Source: Silene latifolia (Eukaryota; Streptophyta; Magnoliopsida; Caryophyllales; Caryophyllaceae). Taken from it: a stretch of 64,000 bases of DNA. Of this stretch, positions 33,635 to 44,520 are shown piece by piece. Under the pieces are notes generated by a model. That model was not told the DNA's origin. It saw nothing but the letters and a program-made list of their open reading frames with translations, and ran no database searches. How positions within the stretch are numbered: the first letter of the stretch is position 1; the number at the start of each line of letters is the position of its first letter. The stretch spans positions 21,128,469-21,192,468 of the forward strand of contig NC_133538.1 in assembly GCF_048544455.1 (NCBI RefSeq). Reading direction: 5' to 3'. Both the position numbers and the translations under genes were made by a program.

Positions 33635-36270
33635 TGTAACACCCCTATTTATTCGGGAGCCTTTAGCTAGACATTACCAAATAAATAGGACTGTTACCAT
33701 CCCGGTTTCCCAAGGTAATAGATAACAAAGTCCAACTCACCAAAGTACTTTAAATAAAAACTTTAATGATTACATATGTTTTAAGATTTAGATCAAATAA
33801 AACTTAATATAAAAATAAATACAACTCGCAGCGGAAAAATAAATAAGTGATATAACTATATATGTGATCTAGACTTCATCTAAGGTTCCAAGTTTGGCTC
33901 TCATCCCAATGCTCCCAAGTCAGCTAATCTTTGGTACCTGTCAAATCTGCTCCCCATTATGGTTCACCGTAGGTGTTCACGAATACACAATCAACCGCGA
34001 GGTTGAGTAGGAATAAATACTAACAACAAAAACATACGATAAGCAATCCAATTTCCTTTTTACATTGCATAACCCCCTGACAACGTGCTCCATCATTTTA
34101 CTTAGCACACCTCCCTTAACAACGTGCTCACATTACTTTGGTGCCCTCCCTTAACAACGTACCGCCAACATGTAATAATACCCCTCCCTCACAACGTACA
34201 TATTACCATCACCCAGTGTACAAACTCCCTCAACAACGTACAACTGACTGTCGCACAGCTTTTCACAATAACCACGTTCACAATCAACGATAACGATTAA
34301 ATCACCTCATCAATATTATCAACACAAATATAACTCACCCTTCCAACAATTACAATATTATCAACCAACATATACATTATGAATCTCCCTTCCAACAATT
34401 ACAATTATATCAACCAACACAATTCACATATGATCAATGCACTTTAATATAAGCCATCCAACAAACATTATCGAATAAAAGTTGAGTAGGATTTATCCCT
34501 ACCTCGTAGCAAATAATAATGCAATAGCAAATCCGAGCAATCAATCAAAAGTACTCCACCTCGAAACCGTCACCTAAAACAAATGATGATTTATCCAATA
34601 TTAATTATTTACACTTGTTTGTAATTCATTATTTATTATACATTGATTATTTATTATTATTAATTATAACATTACTATATACGAAAAACCCGAGTCAATT
34701 TACGAAACCCGACTTAAATAAATAATAAATGTAAGTGTCCCAACTTAATTTTCCTTAAAAAACACACGACATCACTCCTCCTTTGCATACCCGTGTTTCA
34801 CCTTACATGCCAACAACACCTTCTACCTCCATCTACCCGTCACCAACACCACCACCTAATACCTCCCCGAACTGCTCCCTCTGCCGCCAACACCCCCACG
34901 CCACTGCCACCATCATTAACCACCCTCTCTCATCCACCATACACACCACGACCACACCATTACAAGCTACACACACAACTGAAAACGGACACCTAAAACA
35001 ACCCACTCAACCGTGTATACAACTCAACCCGACACCCACCAAAGCCTGCCACTTCCACCAACGAGAGCCTCCACTGGCGGCAGCCCAGCCTTGGTCCAGA
35101 ATCCACTCTTAGCCAGCCCATTAAACAACCAATCCACGCCCTAACTCGCAATAACATAATATACAAACCCGAAGAAGCAACCTATACACCTCACGGCTCA
35201 CGCTATTTATGACCACCACCACCATCACCACTGACCAACGGTGGCCTCAGGGGTGTTCCCACATACTTTGACCCATCCTCAACACCTAAACAACCACCCT
35301 ACACCGACAACAGCAACGAGAGCTACCCTTCCCCTGTTTTGCGTTTTTCCGACAACTACCACCACAAACCACCCTAAACAGCCCCCACGACACCACCACA
35401 ATGGTCGACTCTCACCCCTAGTCTCAACCCTAGTCTTGGTCAGGTATGGGTCACATGCAGCAAGGGTCAAAAATCAATATAAAAGACAAACACGCTGTAA
35501 CCACCACCAACCGGCATCCACCGTACCAACCACCACCTACGACCACCCCCATTGCCACCATTAGTACCTCCCACAGCCGACCTAACCAGCTACCCATGTC
35601 CTATGTGTATACGACAACCCCACAAGCTACAATATCCGTCTTAAGGTTCACGGCCTCCCCCTTTAGACGTCCAATCCGCCACCTATGGTGGTCAACGACG
35701 GTCACAAACAGTCTTAAGAGAATCACGGTGGTCAAAGTTAGCTACTAAGGTCAACGGTACTGATCATGGTGGTCTATACAGTGTACAAACGTTAACTTAA
35801 ATTATTAAGACAATATAAACATTAGTTCAGACGATCTTACCTTTTATCGCTTTATTCGCTCTTTCCGTCTCTTAAAACTCCTTCTTCTATTTTTTATGAA
35901 TTACTTTTCAGATTATTATGTATTTATAGTCTAAAATGAAAGAGTATATGAGGCCAATTAGGAAACTATTGCCTTATTCTGATTAATATTAGGAATTACC
36001 ATATTATTATTATACTTATTATTTTATTATTAAATATCCCCCTTTAAATCCCGACCACTACTCATAATAGTCCTAATATAATCAGCCCATATTTATTCAT
36101 AACACACGGTCCAAGGCTTAGTTACTAGCTAAACCCAATTCCCGACTTGCTACTTATTTTATTATTTAATTAACGTCTTTCTCGCAACTATTATTAGAAA
36201 TCCCATTAAATATTTATTTAAATTACATTAATTATTCTCATTAATTATTATTAAATTACGGGGTATTATA
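33635..36270 (-). repeat. TR-GAG 5' LTR
   Basis: 2,636 bp with a TATA-like box in sense orientation (reverse complement of 35921-35930). The hairpin at 33701-33714 is CTTGG/CCGGG with a GAAA loop, using G-U wobbles. The 3' terminal base pair is TA rather than CA in this copy (ends ggtattata). Confidence 0.92.
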
Positions 36271-36275
36271 AGTGA

Positions 36276-37190
36276 CCTTGATGTTCCTATTTAATTCGTT
36301 TAATCTGTTAGGGCAACTATTAAATACATGAGCGGTCTTACCACAAAAGTTGCAAACAACATACTCAGGAAGGCCTGCATATTTTCTCCTTAGAAAATCA
36401 GTCTTGCTTGGTTCCTGGTTTCGGAAGTTACAGTTCACTGAACATTTACTTTTGAAACCAAGTCCAGCTTTCTCTTCAGATTTTTGGGACTGATTTATGA
36501 GGGAGTCTAGAATGTTTTGGCTACCTTCCCATTTCCTGTAAAACTCTTTAGCATCATGCAACTCTTTGGTCAATGTTTCAATTTTAGCAAGATGGTCAAG
36601 ATTTAGTTTGCCTACTTTGTCGAAAGCGGATTTAGCATGACTAAATTCATCACTAAGCAACGTAGCAATTTGTTCAAGTTGCTTATTATCGTGTCGACAC
36701 GAGGTAAGGTCAGCTAGCAGTGAGTCTTGTTCTTTAATCAAAATATCAACTTGAATAATTAAAGACTCGTTTTCTTTCTCAACATCAGAAACAACAGTTG
36801 AGGCAACTGTTGATTTTGATGACCTAGCAATATTCGTGAGAGCAAGGTTTTCTTTCCTCAATTTCTTAATTTCTTTTTTGAGTAATGGAATGATGTTACT
36901 TTCTTTTAAATCTTCTAGACACTCTCTAAGACCAACACTTTCTTCGGCAATCTCCTCAATTTGAGTTTGCAAGTCATAGAGTTTATCATTTTTAGCTAGA
37001 CTCTTGTCAAGTACATCATCAAACATCAAACAAAGCTTATCCTTAGAAAGAGTTCTCACCTTGTTCTTGAGATTAATTACCTCGGTGTCGGAGTCATCAC
37101 TGGAGTCGTCGGAGTGAGCCATAAGGCAGAGTGCGGATTCTTTCTTTGATGACTTGGGTCCGTCAAGATCAAGACGAGTTGTCATTCAAA
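36276..37190 (-). pseudogene. Copia gag, C-terminal part
   Basis: About 305 codons, open from MTTRLDLDGPKSSKKES to the TR-GAG insertion point. A long coiled coil (residues about 35-230, heptad-like Leu/Lys/Glu) is followed by a second zinc knuckle, CNFCGKTAHVFNSC (CX2CX4HX4C). The upstream half lies at 57227-56222 beyond element B. At the junction the frame meets a TGA just before MTTR, one C-to-T change from Arg. A coiled coil between two zinc knuckles matches large SIRE-type gag proteins. Confidence 0.8.
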
Positions 37191-37195
37191 CTTTG

Positions 37196-38971
37196 TGATG
37201 TGACCATAATTAGAGCATATTTAGTCCTCAAATTAGCCTTGTTCCCATGCTTTTTAGTGCATATTTGGGTCATTTATTGTCTTTAGTCGTTTGTTTTGCA
37301 TATTCTTTGAGGTTTTGTGTCCTTGGTAGGAAAGGAGTTCAAACCTTGCATTTTCATGGCAAAATGAGGCTAAATTGATTGAATTCAATGACCAAGTATC
37401 AAAGAGAAGACAAGATTAGAAGGCCTTTGTACATACTATAGTAGATGGGCAATGATGAGAAAAGATCCTTGCATCCCCGAGGAAATCCCCAAGGATTTTA
37501 TGAAGAAAATAGAAGAAAATAAGAAGGAAAGAAGCTGTAAGACAATCCGGGCGGACTGTCCTCAAGACGCCCGTCCAGCACCCACAATCCGAGCGTCTTC
37601 CTCCATAAGACGCCCGTGAAAACGCCTTAATCCGCCGTCTTCCTCTTACGGACGCCCGTCCGAAAACACCCAAATCCGCCCGTCCCGTGCCCTGGACGCC
37701 CGGATTCCCTTACTGCCTTTTCGTCTTCTACAAGCTTCAAGGAAGGATGCGCATATTTTTCTAAGACCGGCGAAAAGGAGACCGGAGTCTCCCTAGAGAC
37801 CGGCGATTCCTCAAGGACTTAATCGTCATTTAAGCCCTTAGTAAACCCTAATTTATATAACTAATCCCCACTATAAATACCCCATTAGTCTAATTAGAAG
37901 AGCATGTTCTTCTTAGCAATCTTTAGTGTAGTTAATATCAATCAAATCTCTCTTTAATCTTGTAATCAACATTTAATCAAGTTTTAATACAAGTTTCGTT
38001 TCCTTAATCTCTCTCTTGTTCATCCTTTATTTTGGGTAATTGAAGACTATTTGGGTTATTATTGGGAGATTGACAACCTTCCAATCTATCATCAAGTACT
38101 TCTACTATTCTTTGCTTTATTATTGGAATCATTAGTAGGTATAATTCTCTTAATCCCTTTTTAATTATTGTTAATCACTTTCATTTATTCATCATGTTTT
38201 ACTTTGTTGGTATGATTGACAACCTTGCTAGCATGTTCAACATGATAATGAGTGAGTAGTTTCCTTAGCTAGGGTTAATGGGTAATTAGGGGAAACTAAC
38301 ATGGGGGATGATTCATGCTTAAATTAATATGTTTTCATAGTTTATTTGCTTTCTTGTTGTGATTTCAACTTATGCACATGTTATGTTTGATGAAATGCGA
38401 GCCTATGAATCCTTGCATTTTTTACCCATCACCTATCTTTTCAATGAGACTTGTAAGACATAAACCAACTCGAGTCTCATTAAACCATGCATATAGTTGA
38501 GTAGGGAAGATTAAGTCGACTTGTAGGTGTTGTACAATCTAATCGATTCGGCTCCGGGACCCAAACTTTCCTAGGATTGTAAGATATAAACCAACTCGAT
38601 CCATCACAACAATAATTGCTTGCTTATAATTTGAGAATATGTTTGTATGATCAATTCCCATGAATCCCCTATGACCCCATGACACCCTAGTGCCTTTTAT
38701 CAATTGTTTACATCCCTTTCAATTCATCTTGCTTGTTTACTTTTATTGCTATTTAGTTTAGTGATCTTCTACTTCAAACTCCAAATTGTGACACCCTTAG
38801 ACACCACTAGTTGCAATAGAAAATCTCATCTCAATTCCCGTCCCTTGGGATCCGACCTTTACTTGCCTCTTTACTAATTGTATAGTTGTTTGTGAAGTTA
38901 TAAATTGTGTTTTGGTCTAGGTGCTCCTAACGACAAGTACCGAAAACTAAACCTCCTCGAGAGTACGACCA
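37196..38971 (+). repeat. Element B 5' LTR
   Basis: Starts TGATGTGACC and ends GTACGACCA. U3 contains GC-rich 'gacgcccgtc'-type inverted motifs (about 37545-37700). A TATA box (ctataaatac) at 37871-37880 lies about 170 bp downstream. The rest is AT-rich with no gene. Confidence 0.92.
37871..37880 (+). promoter_or_regulatory. LTR TATA box (element B)
   Basis: ctataaatac in the middle of the LTR, repeated at 55121-55130 in the 3' LTR and, reversed, at about 2499-2508 in the truncated LTR. It is a good plant TATA context; transcription would begin about 30 bp downstream. Confidence 0.7.
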
Positions 38972-38975
38972 AAAA

Positions 38976-38993
38976 TGGCGCCGTTGCCGGGGA
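38976..38993 (+). other. Element B primer-binding site
   Basis: TGGCGCCGTTGCCGGGGA, four bases after the LTR. This is an Athila-type PBS, classically matched to tRNA-Asp. Confidence 0.9.
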
Positions 38994-39111
38994 AGATGTT
39001 AACTTGATTTAGATTTTCTTATATTTTTATTAGTTGAGTCTTTCTTTGCCTTGGGGAAGTAAAACTCCTCAAGGTTTGTTCTAATTATTTTCGAGTTGTT
39101 TGATATTTTGC

Positions 39112-40552
39112 ATGTCTAGAAGATCACAAGGTAACTCGTTACCCTTTGATCACGAAATTGAAAGGACTTTGATAACCAATAGAAGACTTGCTAGGAGAAC
39201 TTTGAGAGGTATTGGTGAGGTTGTAGATATTCAACCAAATACTATTGAGATCATCAACCCTTTTGCAAGAGAAGGTGAGGAGAACCCAACACAAAACCCA
39301 ATACAAAATCAACCCACAATGCCTAAGTTTTCATCACATTCCGTACCAACCGTGGAGAACCTACCCAATAGTACTCCCACACCACAACACTTAACCGGAA
39401 ATTTCATTGCCAAATCCGCATTTATCCAATTAGTCGAAAGAAGCCAATTTGGGGGGATGCCTAGTGAAGACCCTCACTCTCACATGGAGACTTTTTGTGA
39501 CTATTGTGATGCGATATTTCAAACCGGTGTAACTTAAGACCAAATTCAATGGGTCTTATTTCCTTTTTCTCTAATTGGCACCGCGAAACAATGGTTGAAA
39601 GGCCTTGATAAGACTACTCTCGGAATTGATTCTTGGAAGAAATTGGCTAAAAGCTTTCTACAAAAAGTTCTATCCACCGGAAAAGACTACCATGCTAAGA
39701 GCTCAAATTACGGGCTTTAAGCAAAGAGATGAAGAATCTTTGTATGAAGCTTGGGAGCGATTCAAAGGAATTTGCCGCTCATGTCCTCATCATGGACTTA
39801 GCGAGTGGTTCTTGGTACAACAATTTTGGAACGGTCTTTATAAAGACTCAAGAAACATTATCGACATGGGATCAAATGGAATATTCACCGAAGTTGATGA
39901 CAATCAAACTTGGAACAAAATTGAGGAAATGGCGGTCCATAACTCACAATATAGTAGGCCTCGCAAGGCTACTAGAGGAGGAAAGCATGAAGTGGACTCT
40001 ATTACTCAATTGGGTGCTCAACTTAGTGCTCACATTGATACCATCAATTTGAAGTTTGAAAAAGTTATGGCTAGACTTGAAGAAGCCTCAAAGTCACGAA
40101 AGCATCATGTTAATGCCATGACGGCATCTTCATCAATCCTAAGTGGGATATATGAGAATTGTGGAACTTTGGGACATGACCAAAGTGAATGTAGAGGAAC
40201 AAATGAACATGTGAATGCTTTTCAAGCATACAAGAGTGGTACCCCTTATTCAAACTATTACAATGAAAACACCAAATTCAACCCAAATCTCTCATACAAA
40301 AGCCAAAATATTCAAAACCCTCAACCAACATACACCCCACCTCCCATGAGAAACCAAAATCAAAGACCCTTTTACAACCAAAACCAAGGTTACCAAAATC
40401 AAACTCCACACAATCAACAAAATGACCAAGGTTTTGATGTTCAAAAAGCGGTCCTCCAAATGCAAAAGAATCAACAAGAGTTTTTCACTCAAATGTAAAA
40501 GGATAGTTAAGCAAAGGAAATCACCATCAACAACATCCTAGCCCTTACCAAA
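39112..40552 (+). pseudogene. Element B gag, broken
   Basis: Starts at the ATG at 39112 (MSRRSQGNSLPFDHEIER). The conserved gag domain spans an in-frame TAA at 39535, then a frameshift near 39650 ('KKFYPPEKTTMLRAQITGF ... FKGICRSCPHHG'). The zinc knuckle near 40150 has lost its first Cys (YENCGTLGHDQSEC instead of CX2CX4HX4C). A Gln/Asn-rich tail ends at a TAA (40496) and a second stop (about 40508), after which the frame runs on into protease. All in-frame stops read TAA where Gln (CAA) would fit. A functional gag from this copy is unlikely. Confidence 0.82.
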
Positions 40553-41923
40553 ATGTTGGAAACCCAACTGACTCAACTAGCATCTTCAAACTCACAACGA
40601 CAAAAGAGGCAATTACCACCTCAAAGTAATCCCCCAAGACATGAAACGGTTAGTGCCATTCACTTGAGGAGTGGTACAAGGTATGAAGCACCAAAGAACC
40701 AAGTTGAGGATGAAGTTGTGGAAGCTAGTGACAAAGAAGAAATTGTGCAAAACTCCAACGAAGGAGAACCATCAAAAGAAGAAGTTTCAAAGAAAAATGA
40801 AGACAAGGCCAAGGAGAAGGAGCCCATTGTGATTAGACTTCCTTTTCCAAGTCGTCAAGCCAAGCCCAAATTTGATGACCAACTTGGAAAATTTATGGAG
40901 ATTGTGAAGAATTTAGAAGTCTCGATTCCTTTCACGGAATTAATCAATCACATGTCGGCCTATGCAAAATACATGAAATACATCCTCATGAAGAAGAAGT
41001 TGATCCGGAAGCTTGACACTATCGCCTTCACTAAGGTGAGTAGTGCAATACTTCAAGGGAGTTCACCTCCAAAACTTAAAGATCCGGGAAGCTTCTCAAT
41101 ACCGTGTACCATTGGCGACACCACGATCAACAAAGCCTTATGTGATCTAGGGGATAGTGTGAGTGTTATGCCGTACTCGGTGAGTAAAAGGTTAGGGATG
41201 GGAGAGCTTAAATGCACCAATATCACACTCCAAATGGCCGATAGATCGACGAAGACACCATTAGGGATATGGGAAGATGTTCCCGTAAGAGTTGGGAGAT
41301 TTTTCATCCCGGAGGACTTTGTCATTGTTGACATGGAAGAAGACTCCAATATTCCGATCATTCTAGGAAGACCTTTTTTGCACACTGTGGGTGCGGTGAT
41401 TGATGTGAAGCATGGAGAGCTCACTCTAGAAGTGGGAGATGAGAGCATAACTTTCAAACTTGACAAGACCATGAGAGCTCCCCGTTTGCATGAACCATGC
41501 TTTATGGTTGATCATTATAGCCGGAAGGATGATAGGAAGAAGTCGGAATTCCAATGGAATAAGAAAATTGATGATGCTCCATTCAAAGAGCAAGTGAATT
41601 GTAACAAAGAGAGCTTGAAAAGCTCACCAAAGTCAAGCAATGAAGAGGATGGCCTCCTTGGCCAAGATGAGAAAGTGGGAGATTTGTCTCTATCAACTCA
41701 AGAGATCTTTAGTGATCAAGTAGATGAATTTTGTGGTCTTTGGGACGATGAGTTTGAAGGGATTTTCATTCCCTACATTGGCAATGCTATCGATAAAGAC
41801 CAACATGAAGGACAACAAGGGCAAAGATCTATTGAAAATCTTTATCATGATAATGAACAAGCTTTTGACTACTTTTTCAAGGTGTTGAGCAACATCAACA
41901 ACACCTTGGACATGCCCCCATGA
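40553..41923 (+). pseudogene. Element B protease region
   Basis: 456 open codons continuing the gag frame. A Glu/Lys-rich linker (about residues 50-95) is followed by a retropepsin-like domain: 'FSIPCTIGDTTINKALCDLGDSVSVMPYS' carries the active-site D-L-G, with Asp where Ala or Ser is usual at the next position. 'IPIILGRPFLHTVGAVIDV' is the C-terminal motif. The tail ends '...NNTLDMPP' and a TGA at 41921. RT does not follow, so this ORF is the end of pol in this element. The D-L-G-D change may impair catalysis. Confidence 0.75.
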
Positions 41924-42948
41924 CATCTCACTAAGGATGAGAGTTTGGTGGAGTCCTCTCCAAACCACCATTTGTAAATATTTCTAACTCCCTAACTTGC
42001 ATTTTAATTCCTACATTGCATTTTTTGTCATTTTTGATTTTTATGCTTTGATCAAGATAATTATCATTTTTGAGAGAAGTGAGGGAGGGACTAATGATTT
42101 TAATTGATGTGTAGTGCTTTAGCTTAGTATGGGAATAGCAATTGCCTAGGCTATTCATGCCTTAGTAGTGCCCCTACAATGAAGAACATGGGATTTGAAG
42201 AATGAAAATGACACGGGATATGCAAGTACACGGATGGAACTGAATCCGGGTAGACCAGGGAGAATCCAAGCGTCCTTCAGGGGAATCCGCTCGTCTTTAG
42301 GAAACCTGAGCGTCTTTGCAGAATCCGTCAGTCCAATTGAACTGAAAAATTGAAAATTTGGGACTGTTGAAGAATCCGGGTGTCCCAGCAGAGAAGACGC
42401 TCGTCTTAATGAATCCGCTCGTCTTTGCAGAAAGACGCCCGTCTTTTTGCCAATGCAAAATGAGAAAACCTGCTGTAACAAAATCCGCCCGTCTTTGAAA
42501 GAATCCGCTCGTCCCGCAGTCGAAGGATCCGAGCGTCCCAGCTGAAAGACGCCCGTCTTTAGGCTAGAATTCCTGAATCCAGAATAGGCAGAATCCGAGC
42601 GTCCCGAAGGAAAAACGCTCGTCTTCCCCCTACAGTTCGTAAATTTTGGGTGTTTTTAAATACCCCTCCCACATTCATTCCTTCATTCATACATTCAAAA
42701 CACTACCAAAACCCTCATCCTCTCCATCACAAAAACAAGATTTCCTGAACCAAATTCAACAAAATCAAATCCAAACTTCCTTTCAACAACAATTAATCAC
42801 TCCTTTTCAACAATAATCAATCCAAGCACCAAAATCTTCAACCTTTGAGTCGATTTTTGAAATACAAAGGCAAATCCTTTCATCTTAAAATCAATTTGGG
42901 TATAATTGAAAATTGAACATTTTCAATATTTTCTTGGTATAATCGTCA
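41924..42948 (+). other. Element B spacer replacing RT and integrase
   Basis: No RT, RNase H or integrase similarity. It contains the degenerate inverted-motif array (42220-42635). Next comes a TATA-like TTTAAATA (42655-42662) and a CT/CAA-rich leader (42668-42830) that leads to the env-like ATG at 42949. This arrangement suggests a separate promoter for the env-like gene (inference). Confidence 0.55.
42220..42635 (+). repeat. Degenerate array of AATCCG / GACG-CGTC motifs
   Basis: About a dozen short units, alternately 'aatccgctcgtc', 'aatccgagcgtccc' and 'aagacgcccgtctt'. Some are near-perfect inverted repeats (AAGACG-CT-CGTCTT). The same motif set occurs in the element's own LTR U3 (37545-37700, 54790-54960) and in the truncated LTR (about 2640-2790). 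An array upstream of an internal TATA-like box suggests promoter-proximal copies. Confidence 0.75.
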
Positions 42949-44520
42949 ATGGCAAGAATAAAAGGATCAACAAAGGCACTTAAGGCAAAGGCACTCTCAA
43001 AAAGGCAACAATGCCTTCAAGCAAAGAAAGCTTCAATGGCTATGGTGGTTTCTAGTGCACACTTGGAAGTTCAACAACAACAAAATCCTCCCCTGGAAGC
43101 AACAACAAGAACTCCGGAAATTGCTCAATTATCAAACTATCCGGAGGTAATTTTCATTTATAACTCCCATAGGGATACATTTGCCAAGTATGCTAGGAAA
43201 TCCTTTGTACCCAACAAATTCATATGTGAAGATGCCTTGAACAAATTGGGTGTCCTTGAACAAACAAAAGCCTTCTTTGAAGCCATGGGGTTGGGAAAAT
43301 TGTTTGCTACAAGAGAATTGGCATACCCCTCCCTTACCTTGGAATTCTTGAGTTCATTGAAAGTGACTAAGGTAGAGACTAGAGAATACATCGAGTTTTG
43401 CCTTGCTAATGTGAATAGGCGCATCACCTTTGATGTTTTGAGTAAAGCATTAGGTCTTAGTGATACACCTCGTTATTACAAGAAGCCCGAAAAATATGAC
43501 CCCGCTCTTCTTTGGGAGGCGATTTCCGGGAAGAAATTTGAGAACTATCATGCTTGTCGCGCTCTTTTAGTCCACCATCCGGGCATTAGAGTGTGGCACA
43601 AGGTCATAAGGAATACTATCACTGCAAGAAAAGACACTAACCACTTTACCAAGCTCGATTGTGTTCTACTTGAGTCGGCCTTAAATATTGGAAGGGAATT
43701 CACCAAGCCTTACAATGCTCTAAGGCTTTTAGTGGAAAGATGGCTCAATATTGATTGTGGAAAGGAAGGCACCGCTTTTATCGTAAATGGAGGTCTAGTT
43801 ACTCTCTTGGCCAAGTACTTTGCTCTGAATTTCAACAAGGATAGCAAGTATGTGGCGAAAAGAGGGGGTCATCTCATTGACATGGATGCCATGATTAACA
43901 AGTACAAGTGGGTCAAGCATAATCCTCTTGACACCAAATATGGGTGGCTCACCAATGATGCTAGATCTTTTACTTTGCCTTCCAAGATATGCCGTTTGAG
44001 TGTCCATCGAACGAACTACCTTCTTCCCCTCTCAAAAGAAGCCGAATACATCATCCGTCAACAAAGGGGTGAAATTGAAATGCCCTCCTCCTCCATTGTC
44101 ACACCACCCTATCCATTCAAATATCAAGAGTTTAAACCCGAAGGTGTTGAAGTGGGCAATGACTACATGACTCTACTTATTCAAGAGATGCACAAACAAG
44201 CTTATAACGATCGGGAAGATGCATACTTGGCCCAATATCCACCCCTTCATTTAGCTAGGCAAGGACTACTTGATCCTTCGTGTCCTTTGCCTAGTTGGGC
44301 GGATAGGGAAGTTTTCTTTCCAAGTGCATCTAGGGGTGAAAGACCGGGTGACGATGAGATTGTCGGTGATGAGGTTGTTGATGATGAGGGCATTGTTGAA
44401 GAGGTAAATGAAGAAGAAGAGGATGATGAAGTAAGTGAGCAAGGAATTAAAGAGGGAAGTGGTGATGAGTCAACTTCTATTCAGGAAGATGATGACAATG
44501 ATGATATGGTGGAAGACTAG
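42949..44520 (+). CDS. Env-like (Athila ORF1-type) protein of element B, intact
   Basis: 523 codons with a good ATG (tcaATGG). The N-terminus is basic (MARIKGSTKALKAKALSKRQ), possibly nuclear-localising. Residues about 50-330 form the conserved Athila ORF1-type domain ('PNKFICEDALNKLGVLEQ', 'LTLEFLSSLKV', 'GGLVTLLAKYFAL', 'WLTNDARSFTLPS'). The C-terminal about 60 residues are highly acidic (EEEEDDEV). It shares its domain layout with the broken copy in element A. No signal peptide or transmembrane segment is apparent, so 'env-like' describes position only. An open 1.57-kb frame in an element whose gag is broken suggests recent constraint or recent origin of this segment. The biochemical role is unknown. 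Confidence 0.82.
   Translation: MARIKGSTKALKAKALSKRQQCLQAKKASMAMVVSSAHLEVQQQQNPPLEATTRTPEIAQLSNYPEVIFIYNSHRDTFAKYARKSFVPNKFICEDALNKLGVLEQTKAFFEAMGLGKLFATRELAYPSLTLEFLSSLKVTKVETREYIEFCLANVNRRITFDVLSKALGLSDTPRYYKKPEKYDPALLWEAISGKKFENYHACRALLVHHPGIRVWHKVIRNTITARKDTNHFTKLDCVLLESALNIGREFTKPYNALRLLVERWLNIDCGKEGTAFIVNGGLVTLLAKYFALNFNKDSKYVAKRGGHLIDMDAMINKYKWVKHNPLDTKYGWLTNDARSFTLPSKICRLSVHRTNYLLPLSKEAEYIIRQQRGEIEMPSSSIVTPPYPFKYQEFKPEGVEVGNDYMTLLIQEMHKQAYNDREDAYLAQYPPLHLARQGLLDPSCPLPSWADREVFFPSASRGERPGDDEIVGDEVVDDEGIVEEVNEEEEDDEVSEQGIKEGSGDESTSIQEDDDNDDMVED

Larger units (their letters stand above)
28142..36270 (-). mobile_element. TR-GAG: gag-only LTR retrotransposon
   Basis: An 8,129-bp element with LTRs of about 2.63 kb and a perfect 5-bp TSD, agtga, at 28137-28141 and 36271-36275. 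Excision would rejoin the interrupted Copia gag-protease region. PBS (33620-33631) and PPT (30774-30788) give minus orientation. The 2.9-kb interior encodes only a gag protein (31091-32164). This fits TR-GAG elements (terminal repeats with GAG), which depend on enzymes from other elements. Gag type and PPT context point to a Tekay-like relative. The LTRs differ by scattered substitutions and small indels. Confidence 0.92.
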
